Assembly (NCBI RefSeq): GCF_000815105.2
Contig: NZ_CP010310.2
Span: 496,001-560,000 of the forward strand
Origin: Pandoraea pulmonicola
Lineage (GTDB): Bacteria; Pseudomonadota; Gammaproteobacteria; Burkholderiales; Burkholderiaceae
DNA: 64,000 nt
Reading direction: 5' to 3'
Below the pieces are notes generated by a model that was not told the origin of the DNA, made no database searches, and saw only the letters and a list, made by a program, of their open reading frames with translations. Shown piece after piece: positions 45,369 through 54,446 of the stretch. Made by a program: the position numbers and the translations under genes. Numbering within the stretch: position 1 is the first letter of the stretch; the number at the start of each line of letters is the position of its first letter.

Positions 45369-46250
45369 TCAGCGCGTCGTGGCGCCGCTCCCGGCATGCA
45401 GACGCGCGCGCCCACGGGCGATGGCGTCGTCCAGATAGGCGCCGTAGAAATCCGGCAGGCCTGCGCCGATCAACGGGTCTGCGACGGGGCGTCCGTGCGT
45501 ATCGAGGAACAAAACCGTCGGCGACACCTTGACGCCGTGGGCGCGCGCCCACGCGATACCGGTCGTTGTGCTGCCGTCGAAGTCGCGCACGCCGGCCGTG
45601 CTGTCCATGCCGATTTCGCGCACTTCATACTTGCCGCTGCGCACGAGCGGCGCGAGTTCGCGCTGGCGGATCGGGCCGCAGTAGACGCAGTCGCGCAGCG
45701 AGACGAGCACGATCAGCGGGGCGTCGAGAGCAGCCGCGCGGCGGGCGTGGGCGGCGAAGTCCGTGGCCAGGGGCACGGCGGCTTGCTGCTGTGCGGCGGT
45801 CTTGCCGTTGACGGGGGCAGCCGAAGTCCCTTCGCGCGGAAACGTGACGCCCGTGGCCTGGGCCAGCCTCGGCGTCGACGACTGCGCACCGACGCTGTTG
45901 CTGTACGAGGGCGAGGCGGACGGCGCCGATGCCGTCGCTGCCGGCGAAGGGGCGACCGAGGGGGAGACGACCGATGTGCGCGCGCTTGCTGTCGACGCGG
46001 CTGGCGAGGACGACGGCAAGGTCGGAGCACCCGCGGCCGAGGCAGTCGCCACCGATGAAGGCGAGCCCGGCGCGGCCGCCACGGGCGCCGCCCAGACGAA
46101 GGCCGTGAAGCCGAGCATCAGCGAGGCGGCCAGCGTCGCCGTTGCCGCTCTCCCGCACCTGGGCAGCCGCCGGCGCGCGCCTCGCCCTCGTTGTTCACGG
46201 GAGACGGCGGCGAGGCCGCAGGACAGGTGGGCGGGAGTACGTTTCGTCAT
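45369..46250 (-). CDS. Exported thioredoxin-like protein with CVYC motif
   Basis: A 293-aa protein. After a basic N-terminus and a hydrophobic stretch (LAASLMLGFTAFVWAAPVAAA, probable signal or anchor) comes a long Ser/Ala/Pro-rich linker (about 58-150) and a C-terminal SoxW/thioredoxin-like domain with VSLRDCVYCGPIRQRELAPL and cis-Pro VSPTVLFLDTHGRPV. It is probably periplasmic. It forms a pair with the TlpA-like gene downstream. Its target is unknown. Confidence 0.82.
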   Translation of the reverse strand: MTKRTPAHLSCGLAAVSREQRGRGARRRLPRCGRAATATLAASLMLGFTAFVWAAPVAAAPGSPSSVATASAAGAPTLPSSSPAASTASARTSVVSPSVAPSPAATASAPSASPSYSNSVGAQSSTPRLAQATGVTFPREGTSAAPVNGKTAAQQQAAVPLATDFAAHARRAAALDAPLIVLVSLRDCVYCGPIRQRELAPLVRSGKYEVREIGMDSTAGVRDFDGSTTTGIAWARAHGVKVSPTVLFLDTHGRPVADPLIGAGLPDFYGAYLDDAIARGRARLHAGSGATTR

Positions 46251-46348
46251 ATGGCGTCGATGATACCGGGAACCACGGCAGTGCGTTTTCCGTGGCGCAA
46301 CACATGACGGATAATGAACGCTTCCCTTCCTTTACTTCGTGCCTGTCT

Positions 46349-46888
46349 ATGACTCGCGCTGTCCGTGCCTGCCTTCTGTTTGCCGCGACGCTGGTGCTCG
46401 TGGCCTGCTCTCCTCGTTACGACTGGCGCGAGGTGCACGACAAGGATGGCGCTTACGCCGTGACCTATCCCGCGAAGCCGACGCAGGAGGCGCGCGACGT
46501 GAAGTTTGCCTCGGGACCGCTGCCCATGCAGATGCAGGCGGCGCGCGTCGATGCCGCGCTCTTCGCCGTCGGCGTCGTCACGCTGCCCGGCGACGACGCG
46601 ACGCTGCGTCAGACCGTCCTCGACGAACTGCAGCACGGCTTGCTCGCCAACGTGAACGACGCCGCCGCCGTGCCTGCCCAGGTCATGGTGCGCCAGACCG
46701 GCGACGCCCCCTCGATCCCCGGTCTGGCCGTCTCCGCGCAGGGCAAGGCGAGCGACAAGACCGAGCGATACGTGGCCGCCCGTTTCGTCGGCCGGGGCAA
46801 TCATGTCTATCAGGTCGTCGTGCTTGCGACGCAAGCGCCTCCCAAGGATCAGGTCGATCAGTTCCTCGACTCCTTTACGTTGGAGTGA
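46349..46888 (+). CDS. Putative lipoprotein
   Basis: A 179-aa protein with a lipoprotein signal (MTRAVRACLLFAATLVLVAC, lipobox LVAC). The mature part is YDWREVHDKDGAYAVTYPAKPTQEARDV and ends KDQVDQFLDSFTLE, a pattern found in small Burkholderiales envelope proteins of unknown function. ATG 46349 gives the normal signal peptide; ATG 46304 is upstream in frame. It is convergent with the yifB gene (12 bases). Confidence 0.8.
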   Translation: MTRAVRACLLFAATLVLVACSPRYDWREVHDKDGAYAVTYPAKPTQEARDVKFASGPLPMQMQAARVDAALFAVGVVTLPGDDATLRQTVLDELQHGLLANVNDAAAVPAQVMVRQTGDAPSIPGLAVSAQGKASDKTERYVAARFVGRGNHVYQVVVLATQAPPKDQVDQFLDSFTLE

Positions 46889-46900
46889 CGTTCATCACGT

Positions 46901-48478
46901 TCACGCCGGCGGCGCCTCACGGTACTGCACGGCTTCGGCGACGTGGTTGGCTCCGATCATGTCGCTGCCGGCGAGATCCGCCACGGTGCGCGCCACGCGC
47001 AGCACACGGTGATACGTCCGCGCGGACCAATGGTGCCGATTGACCGCGAGATGCAGCACGTCACGCGCCTCGACATCCAGCGCGCACGTCGATTCCAAGG
47101 CACGGCTGGCCAGGCCACAGTTCAATTGCCCCTGACGCGACAACTGGCGCTCGCGCGCTCGCCGCACCCGTTGCGCGATGACCTCGCTGCATTCACCGCT
47201 GACGGGGGCGGCGAACGTTTCGGCGTGCTGCGCCGGCACTTCCACATGCAAGTCGATGCGATCGAGCAGCGGTCCCGAGAGCCGGTTGCGATAGCGCGCC
47301 ACCGCCTCGCTCGTGCACCGGCAACTTCGCGACGGTTGACCGAGATCGCCGCACGGGCACGGATTCATGGCGGCGACCAACTGGAACGCCGCGGGGAACG
47401 TCGCCTGTCCACCTGCGCGCGAGATCGTCACGTGGCCCAGCTCTAGCGGTTCGCGCAGCACTTCGAGCACGCGACGCTGGAACTCCGGAAGTTCGTCGAG
47501 AAACAGCACGCCGCGATGCGCCAGACTGATTTCGCCCGGGCGCGGCGTGCTCCCGCCGCCTACCAGCGCGGCAGCCGATGCGGTGTGGTGAGGTGCGCGA
47601 AAGGGGCGATGTCCCCACTGGCGCATATCGAAGCCGTGCGGACTCAGGCTCGCGAGCGTGGCCACCTCCACCGCGTGAGCCGGATTCAGGTCGGGCAACA
47701 GGCCGGCGAGTCGCGTGGCGAGCATCGACTTGCCCGTGCCCGGCGGGCCATAGAACAGGATGTGATGCCCGCCGGCCGCAGCAACCTCCAGCGCTCGTTT
47801 GGCCGGCTCCTGCCCCCTGATGTCGAGCATGTCGGGGGTCTGGTGATTGCGCCTTTCGTCTGATCCGTCCGAGGCGTTCGATGCATCGTTCCCGGGCGAG
47901 GACGACAGGCGAACGTCGGCCACCTTCCGCGCGATTGCGCGTGACAAGGGGACGGCAACGTCGGGCTCGGCGAGATGCGCGCACACGTCGAGCAGGGTGC
48001 GCGCGCCATACACCGTCGCGTTCTCCACGAGCGCTGCTTCGCTTGCGCACGCCAGGGGCAGCACCAACGCTCGCCCGGCCGGTTCGGCCGCAATGGCGCC
48101 CGCCATCGCAAGTCCGCCGCGTATGGGCCTTAGTTCACCCGTGAGCGACAACTCGCCCGCGAACTCATGTTTGCGCAGACCTGCCTCGGGCAATTGACCG
48201 CTTGCCGCCAGAATGCCGAGTGCAATCGGCAGATCGAAGCAGCCCGACGCCTTGGGCAGATCGGCGGGGGCGAGATTGATCGTGATGCGTCGCGCAGGAA
48301 ATTCGAATCGACTGTTCTGCAACGCCGAGCGTACGCGCTCGCGGCTTTCCTTCACTTCGGTATCCGGCAGCCCGACGAGCGACAGACCGGGGAGTCCGTT
48401 CGCGAGATGTACCTCGACGGTAACGGCGCGTGCTGTCACTCCCGTGAGCGCACGGCTGCTGACAGTGGCCAATGACAT
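46901..48478 (-). CDS. comM: YifB-family Mg-chelatase-like AAA ATPase
   Basis: A 525-aa protein of the YifB/ComM family. ComM in Vibrio and Haemophilus is a hexameric helicase that extends heteroduplex in natural transformation. It has the N-terminal domain ALTGVTARAVTVEVHLANGLPG, GLPDTEVKESRERVRSAL, and Walker A YGPPGTGKSMLATRL. It also has HHTASAAALVGGGSTPRPGEISLAHRGVLFLDELPEF and MNPCPCGDLG with zinc-binding Cys. AAGGAG stands before ATG 48478. It may point to transformation ability (inference). Confidence 0.93.
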   Translation of the reverse strand: MSLATVSSRALTGVTARAVTVEVHLANGLPGLSLVGLPDTEVKESRERVRSALQNSRFEFPARRITINLAPADLPKASGCFDLPIALGILAASGQLPEAGLRKHEFAGELSLTGELRPIRGGLAMAGAIAAEPAGRALVLPLACASEAALVENATVYGARTLLDVCAHLAEPDVAVPLSRAIARKVADVRLSSSPGNDASNASDGSDERRNHQTPDMLDIRGQEPAKRALEVAAAGGHHILFYGPPGTGKSMLATRLAGLLPDLNPAHAVEVATLASLSPHGFDMRQWGHRPFRAPHHTASAAALVGGGSTPRPGEISLAHRGVLFLDELPEFQRRVLEVLREPLELGHVTISRAGGQATFPAAFQLVAAMNPCPCGDLGQPSRSCRCTSEAVARYRNRLSGPLLDRIDLHVEVPAQHAETFAAPVSGECSEVIAQRVRRARERQLSRQGQLNCGLASRALESTCALDVEARDVLHLAVNRHHWSARTYHRVLRVARTVADLAGSDMIGANHVAEAVQYREAPPA

Positions 48479-48923
48479 GAGATTTCTCCTTCTTGCGCGG
48501 CGGTGGTTCGCGTGGCGTCGCGATCCATATTCGTCGCTGCAAGCGCCGAAGCGCAACGTCTCATCGGTGCTAACGGCGGTATTTCGGATTCGCGGCGCGG
48601 GTTTCTCGGTATCGTCCTTGGGCGTCTAAGCGGATTCCGAGCGGCGAGTCGGACCCAAGGCGCTTGGGAAGGGGACGCGAGCCCTTATGGCGATGACGCC
48701 GCCGGGAAATCGCAAGCCGCGAAATGGGCGAACGGGAGAACGGGAAGGGAGCCGCCACGAAGCAAGGTGGCAGTGTGCGGTGGGGGGGAGAGGGGATGCG
48801 GGGAAAACAGCGGAAGTCAGCGGGGCCGCGATGCTCCGAAGCGGGGCGCCAATGGGCGACGGCAACGCGAACACCGTGCCCATCAACATCGAGGGGCGCC
48901 GCAGCGCCCCCTCCTTGTCTTCG
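48479..48923. other. Intergenic region yifB / ubiK
   Basis: 445 bases of purine-rich, GC-rich sequence without a supported gene; open frames across it have no family signal. A hairpin GGGGCGC-CGCA-GCGCCCC (48893-48910) at its end may terminate ubiK. Confidence 0.45.
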
Positions 48924-49172
48924 TCAGTCCTGCGCTTCGCTGCGCAGGCCTTCGAGTTCGGCCACGCGCTTTTCCAGTGCTTCGAGCTTCTCGCGAGTGC
49001 GTGCCAGCACCTGGGCCTGAACGTCGAATTCTTCGCGCGTCACCAGATCGAGTCGGTTGAAGCCCGAGTTGAGCAGGCTTTTGACGTTGCGCTCGATATC
49101 CTTGGCGGGCGATTGCTTGAGCAGTTCGCTCACCTTGGCTTGCATGTCTTGCAGGATCTCGTTCGGTTTCAT
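48924..49172 (-). CDS. ubiK: UbiK-family accessory factor (BMFP)
   Basis: An 82-aa helical protein: MKPNEILQDMQAKVSELL, ERNVKSLLNSGFNRLDLVTREEFDVQ, then a coiled coil ending EKRVAELE. This is the DUF526/BMFP family; UbiK helps the UbiJ-linked ubiquinone biosynthesis complex and binds lipids. Two NtrC-type boxes lie just upstream of its start (49195-49228). Confidence 0.93.
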   Translation of the reverse strand: MKPNEILQDMQAKVSELLKQSPAKDIERNVKSLLNSGFNRLDLVTREEFDVQAQVLARTREKLEALEKRVAELEGLRSEAQD

Positions 49173-49194
49173 AAGCCTTCCTCTCTTGTTTCAT

Positions 49195-49228
49195 TGCACC
49201 AATATGGTGCTTGCACCGTCAGCGTGCT
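49195..49228. promoter_or_regulatory. Tandem NtrC-type binding sites
   Basis: TGCACC-N5-GGTGCT (49195-49211) is a perfect NtrC dyad. TGCACC-N5-CGTGCT (49212-49228) follows with one mismatch. They lie about 320 bases upstream of the sigma-54 start, an enhancer distance that NtrC can bridge by looping. Confidence 0.72.
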
Positions 49229-49508
49229 TCCTCTTGCCAGTCCGACCGTTACAAGCTGGTGCATCGGGCGCGGACCTCAACGTTGGCGCAACTCTATCAC
49301 CGTTTCCTGTGCCCAGCCAGCGCGCGCGCCGGTCGCACCGCCACCGTCGCCTTGTCCGGCAAGGCTTTGACATCGTCGCCCCGCATTTATTCCCTGTCCA
49401 TCCTGTCCCGCCGTGTTGCTGCGCCGCATCGGAACTCACGCAATTTTGCCAATTTTTTATCCCGAAATTCGTATCGTGCGCGTCGCAGCGGATGCGGCAC
49501 TCAGAACC

Positions 49509-49524
49509 TGGCACGGGAGTTGCA
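49509..49524 (+). promoter_or_regulatory. Sigma-54 (-24/-12) promoter of torF-glnK-amtB
   Basis: TGGCAC-N5-TTGCA is an exact consensus match. The transcript would start near 49535, 50 bases before the TorF-family gene. Confidence 0.85.
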
Positions 49525-49584
49525 TTACCCGTCCGGGAATCTGCCGCACGCTGTACCTACTCGAACACAACTCAGGGGAAAGTG

Positions 49585-50749
<1,165 letters not shown>

Positions 50750-50774
50750 AGGTCATCTATAAGAGACAACAACC

Positions 50775-52325
50775 ATGAAAACACTGCTTGCCAAGCTCCT
50801 GCTCGCCGCCACCCTGCTGGGCGTCGCCGGGACCGCCGGTCTCACCTCGAATGCAGCATTCGCGCAGGACGCCTCGGCGCCGGCCGCCGCTTCGGATGCC
50901 ACGTCCTCCGCACCGGCGGCTTCGGCCGCAACAACCGCCGCGCCGGCGGCTGCCTCCGCTCCTGCGGCACAGGCCGCCGCCCCGGCACCGGCCGCCGCCG
51001 CTGCGACCCCCGTGCCGCCCAACAAGGGAGACACGGCCTGGTTGCTCACGTGCACCGCGTTCGTGATTCTCATGACGCTGCCCGGCCTGGGGCTGTTCTA
51101 CGGCGGTCTGGTGCGCTCGAAGAACATGCTTTCCGTGCTGATGCAGTGCTTCATCATCTTTTCGTTGGTGGTGGTGCTCTGGTCGATCTATGGCTACAGC
51201 ATTGCGTTCACCGAGGGCGGGGCGTTCTTCGGAGGCTTCGACCGGCTGTTCCTGAAGGGAATGACGCCTGACTCGGTGGCCGCCACCTTCAGCAAGGGCG
51301 TGAACGTACCGGAATACGCATATATGGCCTTCCAGGCCGCGTTCGCCGCGATCACCTGCGCGCTGATCGTGGGGGCCTTCGCCGAGCGCGCGAGGTTCTC
51401 GGCGGTACTGCTCTTCACCGTGATCTGGTTCACGTTCTCGTATCTGCCGATGGCGCACATGGTGTGGTTCTGGGCCGGCCCGGATGCCTACACCGATCAG
51501 GCCGCCGCGGACGCCGCCACGGCACATGCCGGCTGGCTGTTCCAGAAGGGAGCGCTCGACTACGCAGGTGGCACGGTGGTGCACATCAACGCTGCCATCG
51601 CGGGTCTGGTGGGTTCGTACCTGGTCGGCAAGCGCGTGGGCTTCGGCAAGGAGGCGTTCAAGCCGCACTCGCTCACCATGACCATGATCGGCGCGTCGCT
51701 GCTGTGGTTCGGCTGGTTCGGCTTCAACGCCGGTTCAGGCCTGGAAGCTAACGGCGGCGCTGCACTGGCCTTCGTGAATACGCTGCTCGCCACCGCCGCC
51801 GCCACGCTGTCGTGGACCGCGGGCGAGTGGATCGGCAAGGGTAAGCCGTCGATGCTCGGTGGCGCCTCGGGCGCGGTCGCAGGTCTGGTGGCGGTCACGC
51901 CGGCGGCCGGTTTCGTTGGCCCGATGGGCTCGATCGTGCTTGGCCTGCTCGCGGGGCTGATCTGTCTGTGGGGCGTGAACGGTCTGAAGCGTCTGCTCAA
52001 GGCCGACGACGCGCTCGACGTGTTCGGCGTGCACGGCGTGGGGGGCATGCTCGGCGCGATCCTGACGGGAGTGTTTGCCGCGCCGTCGCTCGGCGGCACG
52101 GGCATCTACGATTACGTCGCGAACAAGGTCTCGCCGGACTACTCGATCGCCGGTCAGGTCTGGATTCAGTTCCAGGGAGTGATCACCACGCTGGTGTGGT
52201 CGGGCGTGGTGGCGTTCATCGCCTTCAAGATCGCCGACATCGTGTTGGGGCTGCGTGTGCCCGAAGACGAAGAGCGCGAGGGTCTGGACATCACGTCGCA
52301 CGGCGAATCGGCTTATCACAACTGA
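50775..52325 (+). CDS. amtB: Ammonium transporter with Ala/Pro-rich N-terminal linker
   Basis: A 516-aa Amt protein. The signal peptide (LLAATLLGVAGTAGLTSNAAFA) and an unusual Ala/Pro/Ser linker of about 60 residues precede the eleven-helix domain, which starts WLLTCTAFVILMTLPGLGLFYGGL. Visible are the twin-His residues in DYAGGTVVHINAAIAGLVG and in VFGVHGVGGMLGAILTG, and the Phe gate residues. The C-terminal tail (VPEDEEREGLDITSHGESAY) is the GlnK-docking signature. Confidence 0.96.
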   Translation: MKTLLAKLLLAATLLGVAGTAGLTSNAAFAQDASAPAAASDATSSAPAASAATTAAPAAASAPAAQAAAPAPAAAAATPVPPNKGDTAWLLTCTAFVILMTLPGLGLFYGGLVRSKNMLSVLMQCFIIFSLVVVLWSIYGYSIAFTEGGAFFGGFDRLFLKGMTPDSVAATFSKGVNVPEYAYMAFQAAFAAITCALIVGAFAERARFSAVLLFTVIWFTFSYLPMAHMVWFWAGPDAYTDQAAADAATAHAGWLFQKGALDYAGGTVVHINAAIAGLVGSYLVGKRVGFGKEAFKPHSLTMTMIGASLLWFGWFGFNAGSGLEANGGAALAFVNTLLATAAATLSWTAGEWIGKGKPSMLGGASGAVAGLVAVTPAAGFVGPMGSIVLGLLAGLICLWGVNGLKRLLKADDALDVFGVHGVGGMLGAILTGVFAAPSLGGTGIYDYVANKVSPDYSIAGQVWIQFQGVITTLVWSGVVAFIAFKIADIVLGLRVPEDEEREGLDITSHGESAYHN

Positions 52326-52493
52326 TTACGGGTATTCGTCTCATCGCGTCATTTAGCCGGGCTTCGACGCACTCGGAACACGCTGGAATTGCGGGCGAGC
52401 CCGGCACCATGAATCGGCGGCCAACCCGCGGGGGTGGCAGTTCCAGCAAGAGGAGTTGCCGGTCACCGGTCGGACAGCCGGCCCGGCGTTGTG

Positions 52494-52521
52494 CGGGCAC
52501 CCATCGGGTGCCCGTTTTTTT
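52494..52521 (+). terminator. Rho-independent terminator after amtB
   Basis: CGGGCACCC-ATC-GGGTGCCCG is a perfect stem followed by seven T. Confidence 0.93.
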
Positions 52522-52731
52522 GCCGTTTCGCTTGCGATCGGCGTTCCTGTCCCCATCTCTTCTCATCGCGGCATCGCTGCGCATCTCCCACTGACCCGAC
52601 TACCGGCGCTGCACGGCCCTCCGGACGGCTGCGCGAGGTCGCGGCGGGTGCCCCTTCGCAGGGCATGGCGAACGGCGGGAGCGCCGGGCGTATGCTCTAC
52701 AATCGATATTCCATCTGGATATGAGAGAAGC

Positions 52732-54021
52732 ATGGTTCCGCATCTCGTCACGGCCCTGAAAGGCCCGCTGCTCGACCTGGAAAAGAAGATTCTCGATGCG
52801 ACGCCCGCCATCGAGCGCTGGTTCCGGCTCGAATGGCAGGAACACACACCGCCGTTTTACTGTTCGGTCGACTTGCGCAATGCCGGCTTCAAGCTCGCTC
52901 CCGTCGACACCAATCTTTTCCCGGGCGGCTTCAACAATCTGGCGCCCGAAGTGCTGCCGCTCGCCGTGCAGGCCGCCATGGCCGCCATCGAGAAGATCTG
53001 TCCGGACGCCAAGAATCTGCTGCTGATTCCCGAACGTCATACGCGCAATTCGTTCTATCTCCAGAACATTGCGCGGCTCTCGACGATCATGCGCCATGCG
53101 GGGCTCAACGTCCGCCTCGGCAGTCTGTCGGACGACATCACCGAGCCGACGACCATCGAACTGCCCGACGGCCAGCACGTCGTGATCGAGCCGCTGGAGC
53201 GCTCGCCGCGCCGGCTGGGGCTCAAGAATTTCGATCCGTGCTCCATCCTGCTCAACAACGATCTGTCCGCCGGCATTCCGCCGATTCTGGAAGACCTGCA
53301 CGAGCAGTATCTGCTGCCGCCGCTGCATGCGGGCTGGGCCGTGCGTCGCAAGAGCCAGCACTTCTCGGCGTACGACGACATCGTCAAGAAGTTCGCCAAG
53401 ATGATCGACGTCGATCAATGGATGCTCAATCCGTATTTCGCGAAGTGCGAGGGGATCGACTTCGACGAGCGCGTCGGCGAGGAGAAGCTCGCCGATACGG
53501 TCGACGCCGTGCTCAAGAAGATCAACAGGAAGTATCGCGAGTACGGCATCACCGAGAAGCCGTTCGTCGTCATCAAGGCCGATGCCGGCACCTACGGCAT
53601 GGGCGTGATGATGGTGCACGACGCCGCCGAGATCAAAAACCTGAACCGGCGCGAACGCACAAAGATGAGCGTGGTGAAGGAAGGGCTCGAAGTGCACGAC
53701 GTGATCGTGCAGGAAGGCGTTTATACGTTCGAGCGCATCAACGAGGCCGTGGCCGAGCCGGTGGTCTACATGATCGATCGCTATGTGGTCGGTGGCTTCT
53801 ATCGCGTGCATACCGGACGCGGCACCGACGAGAACCTGAACGCGCCCGGCATGCATTTCGTGCCGCTCGCCTTCGAGCACACCGCGCTGCCGGACGTCCA
53901 CGCCAAACCCGGCGCCGCCCCACCCAATCGGTTCTATATGTATGGCGTGGTGGCGCGTCTCGCGCTGCTGGCGGCGTCCGTCGAACTCGAGCGCACCGAT
54001 CCGGACCCGGAAACGTACTGA
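52732..54021 (+). CDS. gshA: Glutamate--cysteine ligase (proteobacterial type)
   Basis: A 429-aa ligase for the first step of glutathione synthesis. It is of the beta/alpha-proteobacterial type, distinct from the E. coli enzyme. It has WFRLEWQEHTPPFYCSVDLRNAGFKLAPVDTN, IPERHTRNSFYLQN, and a grasp-like KADAGTYGMGVMMVHDAAEI with VVYMIDRYVVGGFYRVH. ATG 52732 begins MVPHLVTALKGPLLDLEK, the family N-terminus. gshB lies 1.8 kb downstream, separated by the LuxR-type gene. Confidence 0.93.
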   Translation: MVPHLVTALKGPLLDLEKKILDATPAIERWFRLEWQEHTPPFYCSVDLRNAGFKLAPVDTNLFPGGFNNLAPEVLPLAVQAAMAAIEKICPDAKNLLLIPERHTRNSFYLQNIARLSTIMRHAGLNVRLGSLSDDITEPTTIELPDGQHVVIEPLERSPRRLGLKNFDPCSILLNNDLSAGIPPILEDLHEQYLLPPLHAGWAVRRKSQHFSAYDDIVKKFAKMIDVDQWMLNPYFAKCEGIDFDERVGEEKLADTVDAVLKKINRKYREYGITEKPFVVIKADAGTYGMGVMMVHDAAEIKNLNRRERTKMSVVKEGLEVHDVIVQEGVYTFERINEAVAEPVVYMIDRYVVGGFYRVHTGRGTDENLNAPGMHFVPLAFEHTALPDVHAKPGAAPPNRFYMYGVVARLALLAASVELERTDPDPETY

Positions 54022-54150
54022 CGGTGGCTCACCGGCACGGTGGCGAAGAAAGGTTTGCCGCGCTAACGGTTTCAGCGTTGGTTTGAGGAGTTTCTGAATT
54101 TGAAGTGAGGCGGTGCTCGTCCGATCGTTGCCTCTGATGCATCTTGCGAG

Positions 54151-54194
54151 AAAAGAAAAAGACGCCCGGCCGGCCCCCCGACTAGCCGGGCGTC
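54151..54194 (-). terminator. Orphan minus-strand terminator
   Basis: GACGCCCGGC (54161-54170) and GCCGGGCGTC (54185-54194) form a perfect ten-base stem with a 14-base loop. On the minus strand it is followed by TTTTTCTTTT. No minus-strand gene precedes it. Confidence 0.65.
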
Positions 54195-54367
54195 ACATTT
54201 GCCGGTCGCCTCATGCAACGACCGGAAATCGGGGCTTCCCTGGGCGGGGCCCCCCGCAAACTGGTTCACTGAGCATCCCCTGCACCGTTTGGATCGTGTA
54301 CCGTGCCGGTCCGTCGTGCGGTTCGCGTCAGCCATGGAGCGATGATGCGGGCGTTCGGCGCGCCGAG

Positions 54368-54387
54368 CATCCCCCGAATGGGGGATG
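54368..54387. promoter_or_regulatory. Dyad upstream of the LuxR-type gene
   Basis: CATCCCCC and GGGGGATG flank GAAT, 60 bases before the start. The arms are perfect, as in an operator or a hairpin. Confidence 0.55.
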
Positions 54388-54409
54388 TCCGTTTATGTTT
54401 GCGCGGAAT

Positions 54410-54421
54410 AGGAAATTTCCT
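54410..54421. promoter_or_regulatory. Palindrome near the LuxR-type start
   Basis: AGGAAATTTCCT is a perfect 12-base palindrome 25 bases before ATG 54447, possibly an autoregulatory site. Confidence 0.4.
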
Positions 54422-54446
54422 TGCGAACGTGCTGACAGGGAGACTC

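Larger units (their letters stand above)
54022..54446. other. Intergenic region gshA / LuxR-type gene
   Basis: 425 bases with no supported gene. It contains a terminator-like stem oriented to the minus strand (54151-54194) and two dyads near the LuxR-type start. A small unannotated RNA on the minus strand is possible. Confidence 0.5.

Noticed and set aside
48503..49060. Plus-strand frame of 185 codons between yifB and ubiK
   Set aside because: It overlaps ubiK antisense and is basic, low in complexity and without motif.
54072..54335. Minus-strand frame of 87 codons between gshA and the LuxR-type gene
   Set aside because: It has no family signal, runs through the terminator stem and reads as random GC-rich sequence.
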